Assembly: GCA_001939145.1 (NCBI GenBank)
Contig: LSRX01000593.1
Span: 373,513 to 437,512, forward strand
DNA: 64,000 nt
Reading direction: 5' to 3'
Origin: Symbiodinium microadriaticum
Taxonomy: Eukaryota; Sar; Dinophyceae; Suessiales; Symbiodiniaceae
In this document: positions 42,420 through 54,085 of the stretch, piece after piece
Position numbering within the stretch: the stretch's first letter is position 1
Layout: the number at the start of each line of letters is the position of its first letter
Position numbers and translations under genes: made by a program
Notes under the pieces: model-generated
Told to the model about the DNA's origin: nothing
The model's input: only the letters and a program-made list of their open reading frames with translations
The model's database searches: none

Positions 42420-42887
42420 GTGACCGCGAACAGAATTTCATACCTAGATATTTTTTGGACGCTCGTGATTCGGAACACTAAGAATGTGGGATTCATCCGG
42501 CTGTTGCGCAATATAGGTACACCGAAGCAGCGGAATTCCATGGGCACGTCTCGACACAGAAGTCCATCACTGCTGGAGCATTCATATGTGCCGAGATTGC
42601 GGCTTCCACCTCTTCTATTCCATTATTCTAAGGCTGAAACATGGGCCCTTAACCCTGGGATCCTTAAGCACCTGCTACAAACCCTACATGTACCCTACGG
42701 GGGCCCTAGGAAGGCCTATGGGTCCATATTAGGGCTCATACTTCTAACCTTAGAGTTATGCATCGGCAACACCACTGGCGGTTCCTTGTCGTCGAAACTC
42801 AGGGGAATGACGAAGAGGGAGCGCAGGAGCACATTGGGCGGGCAAAGGCGTATCAGATCCTTCAGGGAGCCACAGAGATGGCTTTGA
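42420..42887 (+). CDS. Unassigned 155-codon ORF
   Basis: Plus-strand ORF from GTG (first ATG inside) to TGA at 42887, stopping 17 bases before a family B element. Basic and serine-rich at the C-terminus (RGMTKRERRSTLGGQRRI). No domain, and opposite in strand to the identified genes. Confidence 0.25.
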   Translation: MTANRISYLDIFWTLVIRNTKNVGFIRLLRNIGTPKQRNSMGTSRHRSPSLLEHSYVPRLRLPPLLFHYSKAETWALNPGILKHLLQTLHVPYGGPRKAYGSILGLILLTLELCIGNTTGGSLSSKLRGMTKRERRSTLGGQRRIRSFREPQRWL

Positions 42888-42904
42888 GTGTTTCGGGTTT
42901 TTTT

Positions 42905-43016
42905 AGAGAACCCAATACCCCTTAATTAAGGAATATACCTTAAACCATAATATTAATTAAGGCCCCCCTAATTTTAAGGTAATATTCCTTAATTAAGGGG
43001 TATTGGGATCTCTGGG
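42905..43016. mobile_element. MITE-like element, family B (copy)
   Basis: AGAGAACCCAATACCCCTTA left, TAAGGGGTATTGGGATCTCT right; perfect inner arms TTAATTAAGGAATAT and ATATTCCTTAATTAA apart from one base. Confidence 0.92.
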
Positions 43017-43589
43017 TTAGGGGTTTAGGCGTCAAAGGAATTCTTGAGTCCCAAAAAGGGCGCTGAATTCGCTTTCGAAGACCCCTTGAAAGACCCTCAC
43101 TTATGGGTTATGGGGCTTTCAAGGGGCTCTGTCATCTAATTTCAGACCCTTGAGGTATACCCAAAAAGCCCCTGAAAGCCTAAGTCCATCACTTTCCTCG
43201 CCGCAGGCATGGGAGGCCTCCCCCTCGCGAGCCTTGCGGACTCTTGAGGTTTCAAGGGCTACTTCCACGGGCTTCTCACGGGGTTAGGGTCAAGGATTCA
43301 GGTTTGTAGGGCTTGGGTTCCGGGCCCCTTCGGAGCTTTTTGGAATGCCTTAAGGGCTTTGACGAAACAGACACCCCGGACACTCTCAGCCTCTATGATA
43401 CCTTGCAGTTGCTTTGATATGCAAGTTTCAGAGCAAGAACAGAGCCCCCATGTAGACCTTAAGCCCTTTAGGCACCTCATTTTTCTGAATTCGAATATAT
43501 TATTAGGGTTTTGAAGTATATTCTAGAAGCATGCGGAACTCTAGGGAACAGTAGCGCCCAGCGCCTTACCAGCTCCCAAAGATGCAGCG

Positions 43590-43695
43590 TAATATAGGGG
43601 CCTTAATAATTGGAATAGGGTTTGGGGTATATTCTACAATAATTCTAATAAGGAGCCCCCAAAACCCTATTCTAACTATTGAGGCCCCTACATTA
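43590..43695. mobile_element. MITE-like element, family A (copy 5)
   Basis: TAATATAGGGGCCTTAATAA left, CTATTGAGGCCCCTACATTA right; best-preserved family A copy with 7927. Confidence 0.92.
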
Positions 43696-44046
43696 AGCTG
43701 CGTTTGTTTAGGGTTGAGGGTTTAGGGCTTCAGGTTTAGGGTTTAGGGTATTCAGAGCTCCGCGTGGTGAATCCCCCATAAATGTAAGGGATCCACAATC
43801 AGAATCAGGGGCTCGATCAGGTTCCCCAGCAACCTAAAACCCCCAAAACAAGCCAGAAGCCCTTAACCAAAGGCTAAAACCATGTACCCCGAAATCCAGA
43901 GCCCCACAGCCCCCAAACCTTGGAAGAGTATTGTGCAGGATTAAATCGTGTTCCTCTGACCACATAACTCCCCAAGACCCTACATGTTCTGAAACTAAAC
44001 CAAACCCTGAACCCTAAACCCTAAACCCTAATCCCGAAATCCCTAC

Positions 44047-44120
44047 GTTTCAAGCTGAGGCAGGGCACCGATGACGCAAAACGGCCACCAGCCATGGCTT
44101 TCCGCGCTGCACGGGGGGTG
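44047..44120 (-). CDS. Exon-like island, strand uncertain
   Basis: Minus: 24 codons + 2 (SHGWWPFCVIGALPQLE), acceptor GCCGAAGAAG, donor GT (GTAGGG). Plus: RQGTDDAKRPPAMAFRAA with acceptor TTTCAAG and donor GTGGGT. CCCTAAA left, TTTAGGG right. No family recognised. Confidence 0.3.
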
Positions 44121-44139
44121 CTTCTTCGGCTTATTCGGT

Positions 44140-44190
44140 GGGTTTAGGGTTTAGGGTTTGGGTTTAGGGTTTAGGGGTTTAGGGGTTTCA
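44140..44190. repeat. TTTAGGG array
   Basis: About 50 bp, right bracket of the preceding island. Confidence 0.9.
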
Positions 44191-44799
44191 GAAGGGGTCC
44201 ATATAAGGATGTTTCGTGTTCACAGCAAGCCGGCGAGCTAAGCGAGGCTGGCTGCGGGTGTGCGCGGAATCACTTCCTGCACGAAGCTTCCACCGGAAGC
44301 ATTCGGCTTGCTCCGTCGGAATCAGCTGAGCCGCAAAGGTCTTTGCAAACGACTCTTTTACTCCTCGCGCGTGCGTCATTAAGTTCCAAGACAAAACATT
44401 TCGCCGTTTGTTTCCTGCCAGGCCGGTTAAAGTCACGCCTTGGCACATGCTCTGCATACCTATATATATATATATATACTATAGTGCTAGTCTGCTAGTC
44501 TGCTAGTCTCATATCCATCTTTGTCTGAAGCAGGTCAACGGCCATCTTGGATCAGCTAAAAGACTTCTTGGTTTGGAGCTCGTATGGGAACGTTATGCTT
44601 CCGGCTGGCAAGCCTAACCTCCCCACCATTCGTGCGTTGATCACATTGATGATCAGATTCCCCGTAGGCTTGCCCAGTCTGCCTCGCTTGCTCCAGTTTC
44701 AGTGAGCAACGGCAAGCCGATGCTGGAACGCATGCGGTCTGTGAGGAGCCGAGGGCAGTGTTGGACCACAGTACACTTAGCTGTGGCATCTGGTTCGTG

Positions 44800-44882
44800 T
44801 TGTTGTTGTTGTTGCTGTTGCAGTTGCAATTGCAGTTGCAGTTGCAGTTGCAGTTGCTGTTGTTGTTGTTGTTGCTGTTGTG
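44800..44882. repeat. (TTG)n / TTGCAG microsatellite
   Basis: TTGTTGTTG, then GCAGTTGCAGTT hexamers, then TTGTTGTTG. Confidence 0.95.
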
Positions 44883-45087
44883 AACCGTTGGTACTGCTAC
44901 TGCTACCAGGTCAACTGCTGATTGTTATATATTAATACCATTACTACTTTTAAAATTGCTATTCTGATTCTTGTTTGTACTGCTACTATTACTATGACTA
45001 CGATCTGCTACTTGTACTGCCATTATCATTTTATGGTTATTAAGTTATTAAGATATTACTACTGTTCTAGCTATCATCATGAGTTGC

Positions 45088-45168
45088 CATACCCCCACCA
45101 CCACCGCCACCACCACCACAACCATCACCACCACCGCCACCAACGACAACAACAACCGCAACCACAAC
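45088..45168. repeat. (CCACCA)n microsatellite
   Basis: CCACCACCGCCACCACCACC type sequence passing into AACAACAAC. Confidence 0.9.
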
Positions 45169-45875
45169 CATGGACGTCATCAAATCATGCTGGGGCCATG
45201 GATGCTCTCTTTGTGGAACGGATTAGTCCAGGCCATGGACCTCTCTTCTCAGAACGGCTGGGGCCATGGACGTCATCATAGTTGGGCCAAGAATGCTTTC
45301 TTCTCAGAACGGATTAAACCATGGAGGCTCTCTTCTGAGAACGGATCGGACCATGGACGTCATCATAGTTGAGCCACAGCGGCTCTATTGTCAGAACGGA
45401 CCTGACCATGGACGTCATCATGGCTGGACCGTGGACCTCTCCTCTCAGGACGGACTAGACTATGGACGTCATCATGGTTGGGCCATGGATGATGTTTCCA
45501 GAGTGGATCAAACCATGGGTGTCACCATGGTTGGGCCACGGATGCCCTGTTCTCAGAACGGATCAGACCTTGGACGTCATCATGATGGGGGCATGGATGC
45601 TCTTTTCATAAAACGGATTAGACCATGGACGACATCATGATTGGGCCATAGAGCCTCTTTTCTCAGAACTGTTTAGACCATGGACGTTCTCGTGGTTGGG
45701 CCATGGATCCTTTTTCTAAGAGTGGATCAGACCATGAACGCCATTGTCATCATGGTTGGGCCATGGATGCTGTTTCCAGAGTGGATCAGACCATGGGTGT
45801 CATCATGGTTTGGCCATGAATGCCCCCTTCTCAGAACCGATCAGGCCATCGTTGTTCGTCATCATGACTGGGCAG
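45168..45875. repeat. Minisatellite, unit about 55 bp, about 12 copies
   Basis: Repeated motifs CCATGGACGTCATCAT, GGTTGGGCCATGGATGC and TCTCAGAACGGATCAGA, in that order, with substitutions and a few length changes. Copies start near 45169, 45266, 45353, 45406, 45461, 45516, 45571, 45625, 45677, 45731 and 45790. All ORFs inside are repeat readings. Confidence 0.9.
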
Positions 45876-46089
45876 ACGAAGTGCACGAAACTCAGTAAAT
45901 AATATCGACATTTTCGGCACGGCAAGCAGAGAAGCACCGAATATACCGTCGGTTTCAGCTAAAAACCGTGAATTTGCCGGCACTGGGAGCACCGACGGCA
46001 CCGATATATTCCGGCACATGAAGCAGAGGAAGCCCCGTCAATACCGATGAAATCGGCGTGTCGGTCTTGCGCGTTTACATGGAGATTGA

Positions 46090-46368
46090 GCCAACAACAA
46101 AAACAGCAGCAACAGGAACAGGAACAGGAACAGGAACAGGAACAGCAGCAGCAGCAGCCCGCAACCGCAACCGCCACGACCACGACCACAACCACAACCA
46201 CAACCGCAACAACAACAACAACAACAACAACGACCACGACAACCACAACGACAACACCACAAGCACGACAACGGCAACAGCAACAACAATTACAACAATT
46301 ACAACAATTACAACAGTTACAACAACAACAACTACTACTACTACACAACAACAACAACAACAACTACT

Positions 46369-46413
<45 letters not shown>

Positions 46414-46420
46414 GCCTAAT
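46090..46420. repeat. Cluster of CAN trinucleotide and hexanucleotide microsatellites
   Basis: ACAGGA, CAGCAG, CAACAA, CCACAA, TTACAA and CTACTA tracts in succession; ORFs are Gln, Thr or Leu runs. Confidence 0.95.
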
Positions 46421-46644
46421 TTAGAATAATTTCGTTCCCCAATTTAGGGTCAAGTCGGGTCGCGTCGGGTCGCTAATTTCGCTACATTCACGGGCCGGGT
46501 CGGGTCGTTTATTTCTGTTAAATCCCGCTCACATTATCTGCCAGAGCAGGCGGCAGGCACAGTGCACCAGAACACAAGGGCGCAGAGGGTTTAGGGTTTA
46601 GGGTCTGGCGTTCAGAGGCAGGGCAGGGGCAGGGCGACGACGAT

Positions 46645-46860
46645 GATGCAGTTTTGGTGGTTTTCCTGGCTCCAGCCATCTTGGAAAGCTCAAAACTCCA
46701 AAAGAAGCCCAGACAGACTCGAAGCCCCCAAAAAAGGACCTATTTCATTGAAATAGGCTTGTTTTGGTGGTTTCCTGGCTCCAGCCATCTTGGGTAGCTC
46801 AAAACTCCAAAAGAAGCCCAGACAGACTCAAAACTCCCTTTCGGACCTGCTTCAATGAAT
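46645..46860. repeat. Two tandem copies of a roughly 110-bp unit
   Basis: Both contain TTTTGGTGGTTT, CTGGCTCCAGCCATCTTGG and CTCAAAACTCCAAAAGAAGC; copies begin near 46652 and 46762. Confidence 0.9.
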
Positions 46861-47040
46861 TAGTCCTGTTTTTTGGTGGTATTTAACACGTAGTGCTGGG
46901 TCTGTTGCAATAGCTTTCGGAGAGCAGCGTACGATGCGAACGAAATAAGAGTCAGGTCGGCAGCTTAATTTCAAGTCAAGTCGGGTCGTTAATTCCACTA
47001 TTTTCGGGTGACCTCGGGTGACCTCGCCATAAATTGGCCA

Positions 47041-47041
47041 G

Positions 47042-47096
<55 letters not shown>

Positions 47097-47129
47097 GTCT
47101 TCTTCTACTACTACTACCACTACTGCTGC

Positions 47130-47178
<49 letters not shown>

Positions 47179-47240
47179 ACTACGGCGACGACGACGGTGG
47201 CGACGAAAACTGACTACGACGACGACGGTTACGACGATGC
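47041..47240. repeat. (CTA)n, (CTG)n and (GAC)n microsatellites
   Basis: CTA x about 18, TTC/CTA mixed, then GCT x about 17, then GACGACG tracts. Confidence 0.95.
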
Positions 47241-48045
47241 CGACCACTGCAACTACCACTACCACTATTGCTCTTACCATTATTGTTGCTATGTTGTGAA
47301 TACCATAAACGAATTATGATCATCATTGTTCGTAATTTTGCTACTGATGATCTGTCATCACTGATATAAACGATTCTTCCTGTGTTGCTACCATGATTGT
47401 CATAACTGTTGCTGCTATGCGCAATATTGTTGTTATCTGAAGTCTGGACCGATGTCAGCGAGGAGACTTCAATTTCAGGTCCAAACTTTAGGTTTGTTCG
47501 ATTATTTCAGGGTTTAGGGCTTTAGCGTTTAGGGTTCAGGGTATGGGGTTATGCAAGTTGACCAAAGCTGCAAAGCGCCCCCGATGACTGACCACTCAAA
47601 GCATCCTCCCGGACCAACGAAAGATTTTGGGATGGCGCAGAAGCCTGCCGGTGGGCGGGTTTTTCACACCCTTCTCGTGTTTTTTCTGAACGAACCGGGG
47701 CATATCACTGTGCATTGATTGCCCAACCAGTGGGGGCATTTCGCAGAGACATGTCTAAAGCTTGTGGAGATGTTGTTGGAGAGGGTATGTATCGGGGTAC
47801 GTACAGACACACGCGTTAATTGGGGCATCCATCGGGGTGTGATGAATCACCGTGGCAAACCTCCTTCGTTTCACAGCTTCGACGCCCGTTTAGCCAACGA
47901 GCAATTCCACAAGAGCAGCCGAGAGCGAAACTGTCGACCCACTCTGAACCTTTAAATCCTGAACCCTTTAAACCCTACATGTAAAAACCTCCAAACCCCT
48001 TTCGACCCACTCCGAGGCTTCCGATGCCAAGCTGTTTGTGTGCGC

Positions 48046-48159
48046 CTGAGGGCTCCTCTGGATCCCTTCTCCAGGAGACACGGTCGCTTCGAATTACCAC
48101 ATGAAGCAGGGCCTGTGCATCCCGAAAGGTGATGTCGACCTGACTCAGAGCCTGCTGTC
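48046..48159 (-). CDS. Exon-like island, unknown gene
   Basis: The minus strand is open over 114 bases with acceptor CCTCGAATAG and GC donor (GCGCAC). The most protein-like frame reads QVDITFRDAQALLHVVIRSD and onward; it stays open to a TAG beyond 47980. The frame matching the 48239-48300 island reads TAGSESGRHHLSGCTG instead. No family recognised. Confidence 0.45.
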
Positions 48160-48238
48160 CTATTCGAGGTTTAGAGTTGAGGGTTTCAGGGCCCTGAGCT
48201 GCCTAAGCCCTATAAGCCCTAAACCAGCTCTGGGTGAC

Positions 48239-48300
48239 CTAAATCCATGAAGTGAGGCGTCAGAGCCCAGACTCAAGTCTTCGCTGGGCTGGACGGCATG
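48239..48300 (-). CDS. Exon-like island, unknown gene
   Basis: Minus strand: acceptor CCGATCTCGCAG, 20 codons + 2 reading HAVQPSEDLSLGSDASLHGF, canonical donor GTCACC. Confidence 0.45.
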
Positions 48301-49695
48301 CTGCGAGATCGGAGTCACGAACACAAAACATGTGGGTTCATAGTGATAGGTTGTCACCTCTTATCATGAGTACTGCTACTACTGCTGCTGTTACTACAAG
48401 TGACCATTCAGGGTATTGTTGCCATTCCCCATTCTTGCTATTGCTTCACAATTACTACCAATATTGCTGAGATGGTGAATGCTACAATAATTACTATAAT
48501 TATTGCTTTTGCTACGACTTGCTTACGATTGCGCCTCTATCGGCGTATCAGGGATAGTCGGGATAGCCCCGAAGCACGTCTCGGGACCCTCCGGCGAAGG
48601 GTATGGAGGCCGCCTCGGGAGAGGCCTGCCACGGAGGAGCCGAGCTTTTCCAAGAAACTTTTGCCCATTTGGCCTCTGGAAATGGATCAACGACTTTGGA
48701 GCTATGGAGCCATAATTACTAGCAATAGTAATACCCAAACCCTAAACCCTAAACCCTCAAAGCCATAATAACAACAATCATCATCATGGTTTGGGGCCGA
48801 GCTTCCTGCTCCACACATGGCAAGGCAACGCTTGTCGCAGCTCTCTCGAGGAGCATACCGTACCCAGAACAGGCTGCAGCAGGGCAAGCACTCTGCGGAA
48901 GTGCTGTGTCACACCCCAGCTCCAGTGCGATGTGTCCGCAAGCCATCGCAAAAATCACGAGACTGCAAAGGATACCCAAGTCTCCGGTATAGCCTGAATA
49001 CATCCTCATAGGGTTCCTTGTATACTACAGTATACCCCCAAAACCCTATGGTCATGGATCCTTGGAATTGGAGTTCAGTCAATTTAAAACAGCGGATGAC
49101 CCTTGCTACATCGCATTTTAATTCAGCGACCGGCAACGACATCCGGCTGCTGGTGGAACAAATCGCATTAGACTCGCGAAATCGTCCAGGGCCCACGTAG
49201 AAAAGCATGCAAAAGGCATGGATGCCTGCAACTTCCCTTGAGCAGCTTATCACTCCCTTTTGCCCCTTTGCGACCGCCCCCAGAAGCGCCCAGTCCCCTA
49301 GCCAACACAACCGGGGGCCTGTGGGACCCTGGTTTCAAGATCACTCAATCCGAGCAACTCGCTCTCTGATTTGATGATCTCCGACCCACTCTCAAAGAGT
49401 CGACCGGTGGCCCAAGCCACCGTAGTTCAACTCATACTACAACTTTTGCTGACATTGGCTTTGTAGCCTCTTGTTTTGTTTCGACTTGCCAGCTGCTGTG
49501 CGGGAACACTGACACCGACCTGCGACTTCTGGACAGGAGCTACAAGGCATGGTGAAGTACCGAAAGGACCTCTTTCTCAAAGGAACTTTGCGTTCTGGCG
49601 TTGGGCAAGAATGCTTTCAAGCAGAACGACTGCGTGTGTATAAACTGCTTGTAAAGCTGCTTACTTCCGCCGAATGGCTTGGCTTTCACGCTATC

Positions 49696-49804
49696 ATACC
49701 GTTGATGATTTAAATCCTGCATTACCTTAAGGACCCTAAACTATCGGAATTATGGTATATAGTACATTCCTTGGGTAATGCAGGATTTATATCATCAGTC
49801 GTAC
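49696..49804. mobile_element. MITE-like element, family E (copy 3)
   Basis: ATACCGTTGATGATTTAAATCC left, GGATTTATATCATCAGTCGT right; inner GCATTACC and GGTAATGC also pair. Confidence 0.9.
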
Positions 49805-49980
49805 TTTGCATTGCTACGCCTTATATGCACCTTAGAACTTCAATTCCATCACACCAGCAAAGGCTGTTTCAACTGTTGATACCACGAGGTCAGAAAAGCA
49901 GCCAGGGTGACGATGGTTGATCCTGTTCGCCACACTGTGGTGATGCTTAACACATCTGCGCAAATGCCACAGAGATCGGG

Positions 49981-50472
49981 TCAGAGATCATCACAGATCA
50001 ATCTCGAAGCATGCATCGGATGCACCGGGCTTTTCCTGGCAGGATAGACAAACTGCGGCATCGTCAGACTTTGATGGAGCAGGCTTTTGCATGTCTCTGT
50101 ACATCCGGAATTGCTGTAAACCCTAAACTGGCTATGGACATTCCATTTGTGCTGCTGCAAGTGACTACACAGATGGACCCGTAAGTCCGCTGAAGAAGCA
50201 TGGGCGTGAAGAAGAAACCATGGGCGTGAATAGGGTGCTTGCCTCCAAATGGATCGCAGCCACATAAGCCTGCAACGAAGCGTGTTCGACTCTGGCTGTG
50301 AGCACATATCACAATTTGACGTAGTTGTTGAATGAATACAATACAGCTCTGTCTTCATTGGTCGGGCTCGCCACGACAAGAGGCAAGTAGACCCCGGAAA
50401 CTGAAGTGAACTGCCTCGGTCCAAAGTGCTCCAAACCCTGGTCTGCGGTTTAATGCAGGATGCTGTGAACAC
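49981..50472 (-). CDS. Unassigned 163-codon ORF
   Basis: Minus-strand ORF to a stop at 49981; Ser/Cys/His-rich, no domain. A second minus frame (50064-50312) is open too. Could be chance. Confidence 0.2.
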   Translation of the reverse strand: MFTASCIKPQTRVWSTLDRGSSLQFPGSTCLLSWRARPMKTELYCIHSTTTSNCDMCSQPESNTLRCRLMWLRSIWRQAPYSRPWFLLHAHASSADLRVHLCSHLQQHKWNVHSQFRVYSNSGCTETCKSLLHQSLTMPQFVYPARKSPVHPMHASRLICDDL

Positions 50473-51041
50473 GGTTTAGGGTCTATAGGGCTTATGGAGG
50501 TCTGAAGAAACAGTATCGGCACTGTACAACTGCGCTATCAGAGTCCTCACTTATGAAGGCCCCTACACGAAAAGAAGGCCCTCTACTCGAACTATCAAGG
50601 CCCCTTCGGAAAGAATCCCTATACATACTACCAACATCTTACATAGAAGCTCACCGACATAAACCCTCACCGACCGCATATTCTTGCTATCCTGCCCCCA
50701 TTCAAAGACCGTCTTCTTACAAGAAACAAGCGATTCAAAGCCCTAGAAAGCCTCTGTATACCAACCGTTAACGGCCCTCCAATATTCCGGAAACGACCCT
50801 GAGCCCTGAACCCCTACACCCCTAAATCCCCAAGCGCCTGAGCCCCAAAAACGGTGAAGCTCCCTGGAGAAACCCCTGACTACCATGCTACCCTTTACAG
50901 AACCCTCGCACAACAGCCCCCCCCCTCTACTCCCCGAAACTTTGAATCCCAAGCCGCTAAACCATGAAACCTTTGCAGCACCTTTGGGAAACTCCTGAAA
51001 GCCGCAGACCATCCTTAGAAGCCCTTAAACCCTAAACCATA

Positions 51042-51155
51042 TGGGTAGTTCCCGAAAAGTAGGGCCCCTTCTTGGGTGTCCTTTTAATAAGGGTGCCGTA
51101 CTTTCTTTGGGGACCCTACAGAAAAAGGATCCTAATATAGAGAACAACTACCCAT
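51042..51155. mobile_element. MITE-like element, family C (copy 4)
   Basis: TGGGTAGTTCCCGAAAAGTA left, ATAGAGAACAACTACCCA right; GGGTGCCGTACTTTCTT in the middle. Confidence 0.85.
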
Positions 51156-51169
51156 GTAACCCGACCCGC

Positions 51170-51260
51170 TAAACCCTAAACCCTAAAACCCTAAACCCTA
51201 AAAACCCTAAACCCTAAAAACCCAAAACCCTAAAACCCAAAACCCTAAAAAACTTCAAAC
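51170..51260. repeat. CCCTAAA array
   Basis: CCCTAAA, CCCTAAAA and CCCAAAACCCTAAAA units; left bracket of the next island. Confidence 0.95.
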
Positions 51261-51269
51261 CCTCAAATC

Positions 51270-51338
51270 CGGGCCTCTGGGCTCGGCTCCGAGGCAGCCG
51301 CCAAAGCGCCAAGGATGGACGGCTCGCCGGGGTGACAC
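51270..51338 (-). CDS. Exon-like island, unknown gene
   Basis: Minus strand: CHPGEPSILGALAAASEPSP, acceptor TACCTCGGAG, GA donor (GATTTG). The plus strand has PPKRQGWTARRGDTSE with a GTAGCA donor, so strand is uncertain. Confidence 0.35.
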
Positions 51339-51878
51339 CTCCGAGGTAGCACATAGTACTAGTTTAGGGTGTTAGGGTTTAGGGTGTTGGGGTTGAGGGT
51401 TTAGGGTTTAGGGGTTTAGGGTTTAGGGGTTTAGGTCTAGTAATCGTGACAGGAACAGTCGTACTAACATTAACAGTCATCGAAATCGTAAGAATAATAG
51501 TAATGGTAATAGGAATAGTAATAGAAGGGCTTTGGGGGCCCTTGGTTTTGGGGCAAGGGCTGTACGGGTTGGGGTTTAGGGGAAAGGGTTTACTACTCTT
51601 CCAGTTTAGGGATTTAGGTGTTCGTATGGAACCTCTTTGTAGTAAGGATCCCACTGGTTATGTGGGGTCTATATTGCCTTATGACGCTTCCAATCGTCGG
51701 CGTGACTGGGGATGCCCTTGGACGTTTAAACTAGGAGCTCCGAGAGCATTAACACACAGGGCTTTGAAGGCAATATCCCGGCAAATGTGGCAGGTTCCAA
51801 TAATCTACGTTTCTGTCCGCTTGGTCCCTGAATGTTGTTCCGGGTCACAGCATGTCTGCGCCCGCCCTAATCTCTAGC

Positions 51879-51982
51879 TAATGTAGGGGCCTTAAGAATC
51901 AGAACAAAGCTTTGGGGTATATTCATACTATCATTTACAATACAGACCTCCCAAAATAGTGTAGGTAAATATCCAGGCCCCC
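51879..51982. mobile_element. MITE-like element, family A (copy 6)
   Basis: TAATGTAGGGGCCTTAAGAA left; right end (AATATCCAGGCCCCC) is partly lost. Confidence 0.8.
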
Positions 51983-52010
51983 AAACCCTACACCCTGAAG
52001 GCCCTAAAGC

Positions 52011-52082
52011 CCCGAAGCGGCACGGCCTCAAGGACTGCAAGTACTCCACGCGCGGAGCTTGGTCGAGACCTTCCCGTGGCTC
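52011..52082 (-). CDS. Exon-like island, unknown gene
   Basis: Exactly 24 codons, starting EPREGLDQAPRVEYLQSLRP, acceptor CTTCTCCACTCAAG, GC donor (GCTTTAGG). Plus frame (RHGLKDCKYSTRGAWS) is also open. Bracketed by CCCTAAA and TTTAGGG. Confidence 0.4.
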
Positions 52083-53315
52083 CTTGAGTGGAGAAGTTGA
52101 GCCGACTAGGGTTTAGGGTTTGGGGTTGAGGGTTTCGGGTGGTTCAGGGCCGCGGAATGCACATGGCCACTGCTATCATATCCGTTCCGAAGGTCTTGTC
52201 GAAGTGTTTGTTGAATGGCCATGCCCCACCTAGACCCAAGAGAAACCTAGGAATAAAAAGGATGCCCTTTTGGTTTAAAGGACTTTATAAGGGAACCTGA
52301 ACCCTAACAAAGGGAATAATACTCTGGGTCCTAGCCCACTGAATATTGCCAACGAGGCATTTCTGACTGGCACCGACAAGACTGCACATGTAAAGACAGG
52401 TCCTCACATGAAGATCCGCCCACGAGCGACAACGCGCTCCACCGCGAAGACCTGCAACAAAGAGGCTGGCATGAGGTCGGTTTAGGGTTTAGGGTTTTGG
52501 GTTTAGGGTGAAGCACAACACGCGTCGCTGACAAAAGGTTGACCACAGGCGCATCTCTGACTGCGGTTTCACTCGTTGGATCACTTATTCAACTTCTTCT
52601 GGCACCCTTCAACCATCAGAAGACTGATTGCAAACAAAAAAGGTCCTGAAAAAGAAGCCGTCAACCCATGCAAATGCCGCTCCTTCTTGTCATTCCAAAC
52701 TTTCTGCCCATCCTATCCACGGCCACAATATCTCAACACCCCAAACCCTAGAGCAGATGTTGAAACCTGAAAGTCTTATAGTAGTCTTTATATTGGTTTA
52801 GGGTTTAGGGTTTAGGGTTTAGGGTTGTATCAACTTATATCGCCAGTCTCCGTACCCAACAATCGCTAGAGGCACATGGAGTCACTCAGGCCTTGATGAT
52901 GTCCAAGGGAAGAAGCAGCCAGCCTGGCCTGGAAATCGCTCTTCCAAAGCAACCAAGCTTCTGGATTTGGGGTAGTCAGGGTGCTAGGGTTTTAGGGGTT
53001 TAGGGGTTAGGGGTTTAGGGGTTTAGGGTTTAGGGGTGTTAGATTTTGTGGTGCTGAACGTCGAAGGAATCTCCCTTCTTTCTCCCAGGCTTAAGGGGCG
53101 AGTGCAGCCCCGCGGGCATTAAGCCCGCCCGCTTATTGCGGACCATTGGGAGGGTGTGAAAATTTGGAATGGTTTCTTGGCGAAAACGGCAGGTGTTAAG
53201 TGTGTCATGTGCTTTTAGTCATCTGCCATCCCCTTGAGGACATACTACGTCAAGAACATCCAAACTGAGCTTCGCTGTAGCATTTGTACGAGTCGTCGCG
53301 GCCGTCGTAGCTGCG

Positions 53316-53346
53316 GTGGTCGTCGTCGTCGTCGTCGTCGTCGTAG
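53316..53346. repeat. (GTC)n microsatellite
   Basis: GGTCGTCGTCGTCGTCGTCG tract. Confidence 0.9.
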
Positions 53347-53869
53347 ACTTGTCGTTCAGTGTTTGGGTTGTCTTCTATTCTGATCGGTTCCCGCAGAACA
53401 AGAAGGCTATCCAAACAAAGGTGCTGAAATTCCAAGGCCTAGGTAGCGAGCATGCACCCTGCCGGGCCTGTGCCGTGAGCTTGGCGGTGGTTCTGCTTCA
53501 GCAGCATGTTCCTTCACGGACCCTAAACTACATCCGGGAAGCTTCGCCCCGGCTTCTGCACTGGGCGCAGTACAAACCGATGAAATCAGCACATGCCCAG
53601 CGACCGACACAAAGTGCAAACAGAAACCACACTTCGAAGGCCCAGCTTATAATATCTAATATATAATCTATAATATATTTACATCTGAAGGCATCACATC
53701 ATGGCCCTCGGCATCGGAACCCTTCCGCCCTCAAACCCTTAAAGCGAAACTCCTGAATCCTAAGACCCCCAATAAAAGACCTTATAACCCTAAACCCTAA
53801 ACCCCCTAAACCCTAAACCTTAAAAAACCCGGAAAAATCCCAAAAAATCCCGAAGAAATCACTGAGATG

Positions 53870-53921
53870 TCAGAGTGAAAGCAATTGGGGAGGCGGCTTA
53901 AAGTCGATCACGCCCAGACTC
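53870..53921 (-). CDS. Possible 3'-terminal exon, unknown gene
   Basis: Minus strand: strong acceptor (AGCCCTTCCTCCGCAG), 1 + 16 codons (SLGVIDFKPPPQLLSL), then TGA. The other two minus frames stop early. Confidence 0.4.
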
Positions 53922-53936
53922 CTGCGGAGGAAGGGC

Positions 53937-54085
53937 TTAGGGGTTTAGAGGGTTTAGGGGATTTAGGGGGTTTAGAGTTTAGGTTTAGGGGTTTAGGGGG
54001 TTTAGGGGATTTGGGGGTTTAGGGGATTTGGGGGGTTTAGGTTTAGGGGGTTTAGGGTTTAGGTTTTTTTTTCAAAGGTGCAAAG
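53937..54085. repeat. TTTAGGG / TTTAGGGG array
   Basis: About 140 bp, right bracket of the previous island. Confidence 0.95.

Noticed and set aside
44702..47319. Poly-Cys, poly-Thr, poly-Ser and poly-Leu ORFs
   Set aside because: Readings of trinucleotide microsatellites and the 55-bp minisatellite.
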